Shown: piece by piece, positions 9,200-17,630 of the stretch
Layout: the number at the start of each line of letters is the position of its first letter
Position numbering within the stretch: position 1 is the stretch's first letter
From: Pseudomonas sp. DTU12.3
Lineage (GTDB): Bacteria > Pseudomonadota > Gammaproteobacteria > Pseudomonadales > Pseudomonadaceae
DNA: 64,000 bases
Direction of reading: 5' to 3'
NCBI RefSeq assembly: GCF_004124275.1
Contig: NZ_CP027218.1
Coordinates: forward strand, 484,001 to 548,000
Made by a program: the position numbers and the translations under genes
Notes under the pieces: model-generated
The model's database searches: none
What the model was told of the DNA's origin: nothing
What the model saw: the letters and a program-made list of their open reading frames with translations, nothing else

Positions 9200-11560
9200 A
9201 TGAGTCCGTTGAACCTCGCGTCACCCTTAACACCACGACGGCTCAAGCGCCTGCCTCTGGCCCTGTTGCTGGCAGGGAGCGCCAGCTGGACTCACAGCTA
9301 TGCCGCCGAAACAGAAACCCCGACGCCGGTACCCGCAGGTAAACCGGCGGCCAACAGTTCGCAGCTGGAAACCGTGACCGTTACCACTCGCCGCCGCGAA
9401 GAAAGTTCGCAGGATGTGCCGACGCCAATGAGCGTGGTCAGCGGCCAGAATCTGGAGACGCAACGGGTTTACCGGATTCAGGATTTGCAGCAACTGGTGC
9501 CCAGCGTCAACGTCGCCTACATGCACGCGCGGCAGTCCAGCGTGTCGATCCGTGGCCTGGGCAACAACCCGGCCAGCGATGGTCTGGAAGGCAGCGTCGG
9601 GTTGTACATCGACAACGTCTATCTGGGCCGCCCGGGGATGGCGGTGTTCGACTTGATGGACATCGAACAGCTCGAAGTTCTGCGCGGGCCGCAGGGCACG
9701 TTGTTCGGCAAGAACACCACTGCCGGGGTGATCAACATCAGCACCCGCGCGCCGACATTCACCCCGGAACGCAGTATCGAAACATCGGTGGGCGAGGACG
9801 GCTATTTCCAGACCAAGGGCACGATTTCCGGGCCTCTCAACGATGAATTGGCCGGACGTTTTTCGGCGTATCGCACGCGCAGCGACGGCGACATCAAGAA
9901 CGAATACAACGGCCATGATCTGAATGGCGGCTCGCGCGATGGCTTCCGTGCGCAATTGCTGTTCAAGCCGAACGAAGACTTCAACCTGCGCTGGATCGGC
10001 GACTACAACGAAGAGGATTCCAGCGCCGGCACCCGCGTGTTGTACAACACCGGGCCGACCATCAATGGCGTCAATCTCTACTCGGCGCGCGCCGCTGCCG
10101 CTGGCGCAACGCTGGTCAACGGTTCGCACCGCAAGGTCAATCTGGACAGCGACCAACACGTCACCGTGCATCAGGGCGGCACCTCGGTTGAAGCCAATTG
10201 GGCACTGCCGAGCGATTTCACCCTGACCTCGATCAGCTCGTATCGCTTCTGGAATTTCACCCCGAAAAATGACGATGGTCTCAACGTCGCGTCGACTTAC
10301 AACGCTGGTGTTTCGGTAGAAGACAAACAGTACTCACAGGAATTTCGTCTGGCTTCGCCCAAGGGCGAGTTCTTCGATTACGTGGTTGGCGCCTACTACT
10401 TCGGCAACGATCTGGACAACAAATCCTTCGCCTATTACGGCCCGCAAGCGGACATCTGGAATGGCACGCCGGCCGGTGCGCTGGCCAACATTGGCAGCGT
10501 CGGCAACGGCCATATCAAGACCGACAGTTTTGCGCTGTTTGCCCAGGGCACCTGGCACCTCAGCGAGCGTCTGGATTTCACGGCCGGCGTGCGTGGTACT
10601 TACGAAGAGAAGAACGCCTGGGTCACTCGCGATGCGCCGGTCGGTGGCGCTGCGGTGGCGGGTGCAGCGGCGACGGCGCGACGCGGTCGTGCCGGTGCCT
10701 ACGATTCCGGCGACTTGAATCAGTACAGTTCCAGCCCGTCCGGTTTGCTCAACCTCAGCTATCGCGTCACGGACGATGTGCTCGGTTACGCAACCCTGTC
10801 GCACGGTGAAAAATCCGGCGGCGTTAACCTCTCGGTCGGCTCTGCACCAGCCGCCGGCGCTGACTCGCTGTTGATCGGCACCGAACGCGCAAACAACGCC
10901 GAACTCGGTTTCAAAAGCACGCTGTGGGATCGCCGTTTGCAGCTTAACGCCAACGTGTTCTGGACCCAAGTCAACGCCTATCAGACCAACGCCTACGACG
11001 ACGTCAACCGTGTGCAATACCTGACCAACGCTGGCTCCGTGCGCTCGCGCGGCGTCGAGTTCGAAAGCACGATCATCCCGTTGCGCGGCCTCACGCTGAA
11101 CTTGAACGGCTCCTTCAACGACGTCAGCTACCTCTCCTACAAAGACGCGCCGTGCCCGCCGGAAATCAGCCAGGCGCCGGGTGCCCCAGCTTCTTGCGAC
11201 CTCAGCGGCCATCAAGTGGTCGGCGCTTCGAAATGGATCGGCAACGCCAACGGTGAATACAAATGGAATCTCGATAACGGCTTCGAACCGTACGTCACCG
11301 GCAGCTACGCCTTCCGCTCGAAAGCCGTCGGCACGGTCGAGGATTCCGACTACGGGCAGATCCCGAGTTACGCGGTGGTCAACCTCTCCACCGGCCTGCG
11401 CGGCGACTTCAACCAAGGGCAGTGGGACATCTCGCTGTGGCTGAAAAACGCCTTCGACAAAACCTACTACACGACCCTGTGGACGGGCGGCAACGGCGGC
11501 TATGAAGGCCTGCTCGGCACGCCAAGAACCCTCGGCGTCACCGGTCGCTACGACTTCTGA
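9200..11560 (+). CDS. TonB-dependent outer-membrane receptor (SftP-like)
   Basis: An outer-membrane receptor of 786 residues. The ATG at 9200 is chosen over an upstream one because AGGAG lies 6-10 nt before it. A long signal region ends near HSYAAE. A TonB-box-like stretch ETVTVTTRRREESS comes next, then the plug (DVPTPMSVVSGQNLE to VLRGPQGTLFGKNTTAGVINI), then a 22-strand-type barrel ending in aromatic YDF. It forms an operon with the arylsulfotransferase 23 bp downstream and is divergent from a LysR gene. It resembles the iron-complex receptor class by sequence. Context suggests import of a sulfate ester or sulfated compound, energised perhaps by the TonB-ExbBD system at 13.8-15.8 kb. Confidence 0.87.
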   Translation: MSPLNLASPLTPRRLKRLPLALLLAGSASWTHSYAAETETPTPVPAGKPAANSSQLETVTVTTRRREESSQDVPTPMSVVSGQNLETQRVYRIQDLQQLVPSVNVAYMHARQSSVSIRGLGNNPASDGLEGSVGLYIDNVYLGRPGMAVFDLMDIEQLEVLRGPQGTLFGKNTTAGVINISTRAPTFTPERSIETSVGEDGYFQTKGTISGPLNDELAGRFSAYRTRSDGDIKNEYNGHDLNGGSRDGFRAQLLFKPNEDFNLRWIGDYNEEDSSAGTRVLYNTGPTINGVNLYSARAAAAGATLVNGSHRKVNLDSDQHVTVHQGGTSVEANWALPSDFTLTSISSYRFWNFTPKNDDGLNVASTYNAGVSVEDKQYSQEFRLASPKGEFFDYVVGAYYFGNDLDNKSFAYYGPQADIWNGTPAGALANIGSVGNGHIKTDSFALFAQGTWHLSERLDFTAGVRGTYEEKNAWVTRDAPVGGAAVAGAAATARRGRAGAYDSGDLNQYSSSPSGLLNLSYRVTDDVLGYATLSHGEKSGGVNLSVGSAPAAGADSLLIGTERANNAELGFKSTLWDRRLQLNANVFWTQVNAYQTNAYDDVNRVQYLTNAGSVRSRGVEFESTIIPLRGLTLNLNGSFNDVSYLSYKDAPCPPEISQAPGAPASCDLSGHQVVGASKWIGNANGEYKWNLDNGFEPYVTGSYAFRSKAVGTVEDSDYGQIPSYAVVNLSTGLRGDFNQGQWDISLWLKNAFDKTYYTTLWTGGNGGYEGLLGTPRTLGVTGRYDF

Positions 11561-11583
11561 TTCGTCATTCAAGGAGCTGCATC

Positions 11584-12927
11584 ATGTTGCGCATCAAAAC
11601 GGCTTTTGCGCTGTTGTTGTCCGGCGCGGTGTTCAGCGCTGGCGCCTTCGCCGCGCCCAGCGTGTACCCGACTGGCGTCACCCGTTACGACCCGGTCAAA
11701 GCGTTCAATCAGTACGTGATTTTCAGCGGCGCCGACAAGCAGACGCACTTGATCGACATGAACGGCAACGAGGTCAAGAACTGGCCGCAGGCAGGTTTCC
11801 CGTCAGCGATCATCGACCCGAAACTGGTTGGCGGCGAGCGCGGGCATGTCCTGCTGCAACTGAGTGACAAGGACCCCGGCAAGCTCGGTTCGGCTGGCAA
11901 TGGCCTGGGCAATCAGAGCGTCGGCGAACTGGACTGGAATGGCAAAGTCGTCTGGCAGTGGGGCGACAAGGCGCCCGGTGGCGCGGCGCAGCAGCATCAC
12001 GACCAACGCCGGTTGAGCAACGGCAACACGGTGGTGCTGGCGAACAAAGTGCACCCGATCAAAGGCTTCAAAGTCCCCGAGGTGATCGACGATGCAATCT
12101 ATGAAGTCAGCCCTGACGGTGAAGTGAAATGGCAGTGGCTGGCGTCGGAGCACCTCAACGAATTCGGCTTCACGCCAGAGCAATTGAAACTGGTGCGAGG
12201 GAGCGAGGATGCCGACTACCTGCACATCAACAACCTCAGTGTGGTCGGGCCGAACAAGTGGTTCGATGCCGGCGACAAGCGTTTCAATCCGGACAATCTG
12301 CTGTTCGATTCACGCAACGCCAACTTCATCGCGATCATCGACAAGCACAGCGGCAAAGTAGTCTGGCGTCTGGGGCCGAACCTGCCATTGGCCAGCCCGA
12401 AAACCGCACGAACCTTGCCACGTCCGGTCGATCAGTTTGTCGGTCAGCATGACGCCCATATCATTGCGGCCGGGCTACCGGGCGCGGGCAATGTGCTGGT
12501 GTTCGATAACCAGGGTTCGGCAGGTTATCCGAACGTCGCCCTCGGGCTGATTTCCGGTTCACGGGTGCTGGAAATCGACCCAGTGAAAAATGAAATTGTC
12601 TGGCAGTACAGCGCCGCCAATTCGAAGCAACCGGGGTGGGCGTTTTACAGCTCGTTCATCAGCAGCGCGCGGCGTTTGCCCAACGGCAATACGTTGATCG
12701 ATGAAGGCATGAACGGGCGGTTTTTCCAAGTAACGGCCAGCGGTGAAAACGTCTGGGAATACGTCAGCCCGTACCTCGGCAAGGCGCCGGGCGGTGACGC
12801 CATCAGCAACTGGGTGTATCGCGCGCTGCCTGTGAGTTATGACTGGGTGCCGCAAGGTACACCGCGCTCCGAGACGGCGGTGATTGCGCCTGGCGTCGCA
12901 ATACAACAGACCAACGCCAGTCGCTAG
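11584..12927 (+). CDS. Periplasmic arylsulfotransferase (ASST family)
   Basis: The protein has 447 residues. A signal peptide (MLRIKTAFALLLSGAVFSAG, cleavage after AFA) precedes a beta-propeller with repeated blades of the form NGNT...G..F.V...G...W.Y (for example RLPNGNTLIDEGMNGRFFQV). Conserved histidine motifs QQHHDQRRL and GQHDAHII are candidates for the sulfo-histidine catalysis of ASSTs. The family moves sulfo groups from aryl sulfates to phenolic acceptors without PAPS. It shares an operon with the TonB receptor, with an AAGGAG ribosome site in the 23-bp gap. No partner DsbL/DsbI genes (as in uropathogenic E. coli) are nearby. Substrate unknown. Confidence 0.8.
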   Translation: MLRIKTAFALLLSGAVFSAGAFAAPSVYPTGVTRYDPVKAFNQYVIFSGADKQTHLIDMNGNEVKNWPQAGFPSAIIDPKLVGGERGHVLLQLSDKDPGKLGSAGNGLGNQSVGELDWNGKVVWQWGDKAPGGAAQQHHDQRRLSNGNTVVLANKVHPIKGFKVPEVIDDAIYEVSPDGEVKWQWLASEHLNEFGFTPEQLKLVRGSEDADYLHINNLSVVGPNKWFDAGDKRFNPDNLLFDSRNANFIAIIDKHSGKVVWRLGPNLPLASPKTARTLPRPVDQFVGQHDAHIIAAGLPGAGNVLVFDNQGSAGYPNVALGLISGSRVLEIDPVKNEIVWQYSAANSKQPGWAFYSSFISSARRLPNGNTLIDEGMNGRFFQVTASGENVWEYVSPYLGKAPGGDAISNWVYRALPVSYDWVPQGTPRSETAVIAPGVAIQQTNASR

Positions 12928-13116
12928 TTTAATTGGAATTAATGCTCGAATGATTGGCGATAAGTTATGAGCGAGATGAATGGTGCTTATTGCAAATCGG
13001 TTAGTTGCTCGTGTGGACAATGACTGGATGTCGAACCATTCTCTGACTCGTGAGTTTCCAGGAGGAAACTTGCTCTCATCGGAAGACACTTATCCAACGA
13101 TAAAGGGAATCTAGTT

Positions 13117-13443
13117 ATGTCGAGCATTAATGGCACTTATGTAAACGCCAACGCTGGCGCCAAGCTGGTAATCACCGATGGCAATGATTCCAACGGTACT
13201 TTCAGCGGGCAGTTCAGCCAAGGTGGCGTGAATTATGACGTCAGCTACGGGCATTACCATTTCCAAAACAGCACCGGACAACCTACCACCATTACGTTTG
13301 TCGGTCTGAATGGTAATAGCGGGTTTCAGGCGTGGTCGTTATTTTCTCCTGATCACAACTATGCCAAAGTTCGTGCAGCCGGTTCCCGAACTAACTTTGA
13401 TGGTGAAGTAGTAAACCTGGCAGGGGAATTCGTGAAGCAGTAA
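13117..13443 (+). CDS. Small beta-rich protein, possibly avidin-like
   Basis: A 108-residue protein starting MSSINGTYVNANAGAKLVIT, with no signal peptide, cysteines or membrane segment. The pattern of G-x-Y/W-x-N-x-x-G near the N-terminus, then NGTFSGQF and AWSLFSPDHNYA, resembles the first strands and the W-L-S strand of avidin/streptavidin barrels. Most biotin-contact tryptophans are missing. Base composition is noticeably less GC-rich than in flanking genes, suggesting an accessory gene. It is monocistronic, with its own upstream region (12928-13116) and a terminator just after the stop. Function is unknown; the avidin resemblance is by eye only. Confidence 0.55.
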   Translation: MSSINGTYVNANAGAKLVITDGNDSNGTFSGQFSQGGVNYDVSYGHYHFQNSTGQPTTITFVGLNGNSGFQAWSLFSPDHNYAKVRAAGSRTNFDGEVVNLAGEFVKQ

Positions 13444-13459
13444 TGCCGCAGTAATAAAC

Positions 13460-13492
13460 AGGCTGGCGTACGCAAGTGCGCTGGCCTTTTTT
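13460..13492 (+). terminator. Rho-independent terminator after the small beta-rich gene
   Basis: A GC-rich stem (GGCTGGCG...CGCTGGCC with wobble pairs) is followed by TTTTTT, starting 17 bp after the stop codon. Confidence 0.75.
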
Positions 13493-13550
13493 ATTTTCTG
13501 TATTAACAAGTAATTAGGTTTTAGTACTTGTTCGGCCGTGTGGATAGCCG

Positions 13551-13568
13551 CATTCGATGCGTCGAATG
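13551..13568. promoter_or_regulatory. Inverted repeat upstream of tonB
   Basis: CATTCGA-TGCG-TCGAATG has perfect 7-bp arms. It lies in the 369-bp gap between the small gene and tonB, which otherwise shows only the terminator and AT-rich sequence near 13650-13700. Possible operator; no regulator can be assigned. Confidence 0.25.
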
Positions 13569-13812
13569 AATACTTTCAATGCCTGAAAAGCATGTATTTT
13601 TGCAACCTGCGCTGCAGCCCGCGTACGACGTGGCTTTGGCGGAATTGATCAATTTACATATTCCATAAAAGCCTATGCATAACGTTAAAGATTACTTTCG
13701 GAGATAAGCGCCAAGCCCAATGATTCACCCAGCGATCTGCCGTGGGGGCTTCAACAAACGGTCGATCGGCATCTTTTGTAGAGAACGCAAAAAGACCGCA
13801 GGGAGTGAATCA

Positions 13813-14631
13813 ATGGGCAATGTCCAGACCGCCGCCAGCGCAGAGGAATTGCTGTGGCGTCAGACGCCGAGTGGCGAACTGGTCGATCTCGGCCGGCCGC
13901 ACCGTGTGCCGTTGGGGCAGCAGAGTTTGCAGCGTGCACCCAAAGGCATCTTGAGTCGGCGCGAGGCAATCCTGCTGGGTGTGCTGGCGTTGTTGGCGCA
14001 TGGCGCGGTGATCTACTGGATCAACCAGCAGCCGACGCCGACGTTGCCAATCGTGCCGCCGGAAATTCCACCGATGACCATCGAATTCTCGCGCCCGGCA
14101 CCGCCAGCGCCACCGGTTGTCGAGCCGCCGCCACCTGCGCCGGTGGTGGAGCCGCCACCACCGGTAGAGGACGAACTGGCCGTCAAACCACCACCGCCGA
14201 AGCCAATTCCAAAACCGAAACCGGTGGTTAAACAGCCGCCGAAACCGGCACCGAAGGCTGTCGAGCAACCACCGGCGCCGCCACAACCGGCCGCTCCGGT
14301 CGCCGCGCCAGCGCCTCCGGCACCACCGGCACCACCGGCGCCAGCACCGGTAACGCCGGCCTCGGCCAACGCCGCGTACCTGAAAAACCCGGCGCCGGAA
14401 TATCCGTCGCTGGCCCAGCGTCGAGGTTGGGAAGGCACGGTGTTGTTGCGGGTGCATGTGTTGGCCAGCGGCAAGCCGGGCGAGATCCAGATAGCCAAAA
14501 GCAGTGGCCGGCAACAACTCGACGATGCGGCTCTAAGCGCCGTCAAACGTTGGAGTTTCGTCCCGGCCAAGCAGGGTGATGTCGCCCAGGACGGCTGGGT
14601 CAGCGTGCCCATCGATTTCAAGATTCATTAA
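13813..14631 (+). CDS. tonB: TonB energy-transducing protein
   Basis: A 272-residue TonB. The ATG at 13813 is chosen because AGGGAG lies 6-11 nt before it; the longer frame from 13720 lacks this. An unusual ~50-residue cytoplasmic N-terminus precedes the single membrane helix (residues 52-70, AILLGVLALLAHGAVIYWI). A Pro/Lys-rich periplasmic spacer with PPPP and KPKP runs to about 185. The C-terminal TonB domain has YPSLAQRRGWEGTVLLRVHV and WSFVPA. It heads a tonB-exbB-exbD operon and probably energises one or both TonB receptors in the window. P. aeruginosa has a comparable tonB2-exbB1-exbD1 unit near its ats genes. Confidence 0.92.
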   Translation: MGNVQTAASAEELLWRQTPSGELVDLGRPHRVPLGQQSLQRAPKGILSRREAILLGVLALLAHGAVIYWINQQPTPTLPIVPPEIPPMTIEFSRPAPPAPPVVEPPPPAPVVEPPPPVEDELAVKPPPPKPIPKPKPVVKQPPKPAPKAVEQPPAPPQPAAPVAAPAPPAPPAPPAPAPVTPASANAAYLKNPAPEYPSLAQRRGWEGTVLLRVHVLASGKPGEIQIAKSSGRQQLDDAALSAVKRWSFVPAKQGDVAQDGWVSVPIDFKIH

Positions 14632-14675
14632 ACCGAAACCAAATTCGCGCGAAACGTTTACACGAGGGAATCATC

Positions 14676-15401
14676 ATGACGTTACTGGCATCTCCACTGG
14701 AATCCATCGAAAGCGCGGTGATCTGGCTGCTGGTGGTTTTTTCCGTCGCCACCTGGGGCCTGGCATTGCTCAAGGCTGTGCAGTTCGGTCGTCTGAAGGC
14801 ACAGGATCGCAAGTTTCATAAACGTTTCTGGGCGGCGTCGAGTCTCGATTCCGCCGCTGAATTGAGCGAAACCCAACCCGGCGCTGCGGCCCGGGTGGCA
14901 CAGGCCGGTTACGCAGCGATTCAAGTAGGTGAGGCGCCACAGGCCACGGATCTGAGCCAGGCGATCAACCATCAGGATCGCCTGGAGCGTGCGTTGCGTC
15001 AGCAGATTGTCCGCGAACGCCGTTCGCTGGAAACCGGTCTGGCGGTAGTTGCGAGTATCGGCAGTACGTCGCCGTTCATTGGTTTGTTCGGCACGGTGTG
15101 GGGAATCATGGAGGCGTTGAAAGGTATCAGCGCAGCGGGTTCGGCGAGCCTGGAAACGGTCGCCGGCCCGATCGGTGCGGCACTGGTCGCCACCGGTGTG
15201 GGGATCGCTGTCGCAGTGCCGGCGGTGCTGGTTTACAACTACTTTTTGCGTCGGTTGAAACTGACGGCGGCGGATCTCGATGACTTCGCCCACGACTTCT
15301 ACAGCCTGGCGCAGAAGAGTGCGTTCCGCGTATTGATCCACCCGACCGCGCACAAGGTTGCAGCGCCGGGCAACGCGGCAAAAGTGAAGGAGGCGTCCTG
15401 A
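14676..15401 (+). CDS. exbB: Proton channel component ExbB
   Basis: A MotA/TolQ/ExbB-family inner-membrane protein of 241 residues. Membrane segments lie near residues 12-32, 130-150 and 165-190. The conserved GLFGTVWGIMEALKGIS and VATGVGIAVAVPAVLVYNYF motifs of the family are present. It lies 44 bp after tonB and 1 bp before exbD, so it is in one operon. Together with ExbD it converts proton-motive force into TonB movement. Confidence 0.93.
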   Translation: MTLLASPLESIESAVIWLLVVFSVATWGLALLKAVQFGRLKAQDRKFHKRFWAASSLDSAAELSETQPGAAARVAQAGYAAIQVGEAPQATDLSQAINHQDRLERALRQQIVRERRSLETGLAVVASIGSTSPFIGLFGTVWGIMEALKGISAAGSASLETVAGPIGAALVATGVGIAVAVPAVLVYNYFLRRLKLTAADLDDFAHDFYSLAQKSAFRVLIHPTAHKVAAPGNAAKVKEAS

Positions 15402-15402
15402 T

Positions 15403-15804
15403 ATGGCCTTCTCCACGCAAGACAGTGACGAGGTGCTCAGCGAGATCAACGTGACGCCGCTGGTGGATGTGATGCTGGTGCTGCTGGTGGTGTTTATCGT
15501 CACCGCGCCGCTGCTGACCAACGCGATACCGATCAACCTGCCGAAGACCGAAGCGGTTGCGCCGGTCGAGCAGAAGGACCCGCTGGTGGTGAGCATCGAT
15601 GGCGCCGGCAAATTGTTTATCAACAAGGATGAAATTCAGCCGGACTTGCTGGAATTCAACTTGAAGTCGGCGAAAGCCAAGGACCCGGAAGTGCGCGTGC
15701 AATTGCAGGCCGATGACGGCGTGAACTACGGCGAAGTGGCGCGAGCCATGGCCTCGATCGAGCGCGCGGGGATTACCAAATTATCGGTGATCACCGCGCG
15801 GTAA
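15403..15804 (+). CDS. exbD: TonB complex component ExbD
   Basis: A 133-residue ExbD/TolR protein. The N-terminal INVTPLVDVMLVLLVVFIV contains the essential membrane Asp (LVDVM). A periplasmic domain follows (LVVSIDGAGKLFINKDEI ... VNYGEVARAMASIERAGI). It begins one base after the exbB stop, and a strong terminator follows the gene, ending the tonB operon. Confidence 0.94.
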   Translation: MAFSTQDSDEVLSEINVTPLVDVMLVLLVVFIVTAPLLTNAIPINLPKTEAVAPVEQKDPLVVSIDGAGKLFINKDEIQPDLLEFNLKSAKAKDPEVRVQLQADDGVNYGEVARAMASIERAGITKLSVITAR

Positions 15805-15822
15805 AAGCTTTCATGTTTTTCC

Positions 15823-15858
15823 GGGGCCGTCTCCTTGGCAGGGTGCGGCCCTTTTTTT
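15823..15858 (+). terminator. Rho-independent terminator after exbD
   Basis: GGGGCCG...CGGCCC stem followed by seven T residues, about 20 bp downstream of the exbD stop. Confidence 0.85.
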
Positions 15859-15876
15859 ATTTGTCGAACATCACCC

Positions 15877-15960
15877 TGTAGGAGCTGCCGAAGGCTGCGA
15901 TCTTTTGATTTTGATTTTTAAAAAACAAGATTAAAAGATCGCAGCCTTCGGCAGCTCCTA
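15877..15960. repeat. REPIN doublet, family A
   Basis: An inverted pair TAGGAGCTGCCGAAGGCTGC / GCAGCCTTCGGCAGCTCCTA encloses a ~40-bp AT-rich spacer. Both units carry the same GAAGG variant, consistent with units evolving together. Confidence 0.9.
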
Positions 15961-15993
15961 AATAGGGTTTGTATATGCAATTCGGGTATTAAT

Positions 15994-16020
15994 AAATAGC
16001 TTCTTATTCCTTAACGAATA
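15994..16020 (+). promoter_or_regulatory. Candidate sulfur-regulon element upstream of the hydrolase gene
   Basis: AAATAGCTTCTTATTCCTT is nearly identical to AAATAGCCTTCTTATTCCTT at 19150-19169 upstream of the amino-acid ABC operon. It continues into ACGAATA as the atsK element does. It lies about 60-80 bp before the hydrolase ATG, a plausible activator position. Confidence 0.45.
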
Positions 16021-16075
16021 TAAATCCTCTCCCTATACTCGTTCAGGAACAGACACGACGCAGGAGAGCTTCCCC

Positions 16076-16657
16076 ATGCGCAACGAATCAATCCGCTACC
16101 TGATTGTGCCGGGCTGGCAAGGATCGCCAGATGATCATTGGCAAACCCACTGGCAGAACAGCCTGCCGAACAGTGCGCGGGTCGAGCAGGCCGATTGGCT
16201 GACGCCGCGCCGCGAAGACTGGGTGGCGGCACTGGCCGAGGCGATTGCCGCCGACAGCACGCCGGTGATCCTCATCGCGCACAGTCTCGGCTGCGTCACC
16301 GTTGCTCACTGGGCCGCCACTGCGCCGTTGCAATACCTGCGTCAGGTGCGCGGCGCCTTGCTGGTCGCGCCGGCGGATGTCGAGCGCCCGACCTGCGCCC
16401 CGGCATTGCGCAATTTTGCCCCGATCCCGACGGATCTGCTGCCATTCCCAAGTCAGGTCGTCAGCTCCGACAACGACGCTGCCGTCAGCGCCCCGCGAGC
16501 GCTGGAGCTGGCGCGCAACTGGGGCGCCGAGGTGGGCATTCTTGGCGGTGCCGGGCACATCAATGTGAAGTCCGGGCATCAGCGTTGGGAGCAGGGTTTT
16601 GCGTATCTCTACCGCCTGCAAAACCGTATGGAACACCACGCCCGCCGTCGCGCCTGA
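16076..16657 (+). CDS. RBBP9/YdeN-type serine hydrolase
   Basis: A small cytoplasmic alpha/beta hydrolase of 193 residues. The N-terminus YLIVPGWQGSPDDHWQTHWQ is typical of the RBBP9/YdeN family. The likely triad is Ser70 in IAHSLGC, Asp132 in SSDND and His161 in GAGHIN. The ATG follows GGAGAG. It is 52 bp upstream of, and co-oriented with, the truncated sigma54 activator gene, and sits behind a candidate sulfur-regulon element. Substrate unknown. Context makes a role in sulfur starvation likely, perhaps ester or thioester hydrolysis, but this is inference. Confidence 0.82.
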   Translation: MRNESIRYLIVPGWQGSPDDHWQTHWQNSLPNSARVEQADWLTPRREDWVAALAEAIAADSTPVILIAHSLGCVTVAHWAATAPLQYLRQVRGALLVAPADVERPTCAPALRNFAPIPTDLLPFPSQVVSSDNDAAVSAPRALELARNWGAEVGILGGAGHINVKSGHQRWEQGFAYLYRLQNRMEHHARRRA

Positions 16658-16709
16658 TTTTTTTCTTTCAACGCCCCCGTCTGCCGGCGGTTTTGGGCGG
16701 GAGTCTGCC

Positions 16710-17630
16710 ATGAGTTTCGAAACTTTCGGTCAGCCGTTGCTGACCTTTCCCGATGCGGAAAAAAGCCCTCTGAGCATTCGCGCCAAAGCGCTGGTGTTCG
16801 TCGATCCGCGTTCGCGGCAATTACGTGAAGAACTCGAGCATCTGGCGCCGCGCTCGATTTCGGTTTTGATCCGTGGAGAGACCGGTACCGGCAAGGAGTT
16901 GCTCGCCCGGCATATCCATCGCGCCAGTGATCGCAGCGGTTTGTTCGTCTCGGTCAATTGCGGCGCCATCAGCCCGACCTACGCCGATGCGGAATTATTT
17001 GGCTACGCCGCCGGCAGTTACAGCGGTTCGGCCAGCAGTCGCGCTGGCTGGTTCGGTTCGGCCAATGGCGGCACCTTGTACCTGGATGAAATCGGCGACC
17101 TGCCGCTGCCGATCCAGATCAAACTGCTTGCCGCTTTGGAAAACCACGAAGTCACCCGCGTCGGTGCGCATCAGCCGAGCCCGGTGGATGTGCGCCTGGT
17201 GGCCGCAACCAGCATCGACCTGGCGCAAGCGGTCGACGCCGGGAAATTCCACGAGCGGCTCTATCATTACCTCAGCGAGGGGCATCTCGAGCTGCCAGCG
17301 TTGCGCGCGCGTACCGGCGATATTCTCTCGCTGGCCGAGTATTTCCTAGGCATCTACAGCCAGCGTCTGGACCTCCCTGTGCCACTGATCAGCGAAGCCG
17401 CGCAGCACGTGCTTGAACAGCACAGTTGGCCGGGCAACACCCGCGAACTGGAAAACGTCATTCACTTCGCCTTACTGGTGAGCACTGGCGACGAAATCCT
17501 CCCGGAGCACCTGAACCTGCCCCCCGTGCTGACCCAAATCGAAAACCAGATCAATCAGATTATCGCCACAGGCTCCACGACTGACCAAGCCGCCCTCAAG
17601 CAACTCCTGAAAAACGCCGGCCTCCTGTAG
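16710..17630 (+). CDS. Sigma54-dependent activator, AAA+ domain only (SfnR-like)
   Basis: An NtrC-class AAA+ protein of 306 residues with neither an N-terminal receiver/sensor domain nor a recognisable C-terminal Fis-type HTH. Walker A GETGTGKE lies at 56-63, Walker B GTLYLDEIGD at 121-130, the arginine finger in HERLYHYL at 181-188, and WPGNTRELENV at 240-250. The sigma54-contact loop is changed: where GAFTGA is expected it reads GSYSGS (residues 102-107). After PEHLNLPP only about 34 residues remain. The stop codon TAG is supplied by a REPIN beginning at 17626. The ATG at 16710 has GGGAG upstream. SfnR of P. putida also lacks a receiver domain, so this may be a sulfone/sulfur regulator. Confidence 0.8.
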   Translation: MSFETFGQPLLTFPDAEKSPLSIRAKALVFVDPRSRQLREELEHLAPRSISVLIRGETGTGKELLARHIHRASDRSGLFVSVNCGAISPTYADAELFGYAAGSYSGSASSRAGWFGSANGGTLYLDEIGDLPLPIQIKLLAALENHEVTRVGAHQPSPVDVRLVAATSIDLAQAVDAGKFHERLYHYLSEGHLELPALRARTGDILSLAEYFLGIYSQRLDLPVPLISEAAQHVLEQHSWPGNTRELENVIHFALLVSTGDEILPEHLNLPPVLTQIENQINQIIATGSTTDQAALKQLLKNAGLL

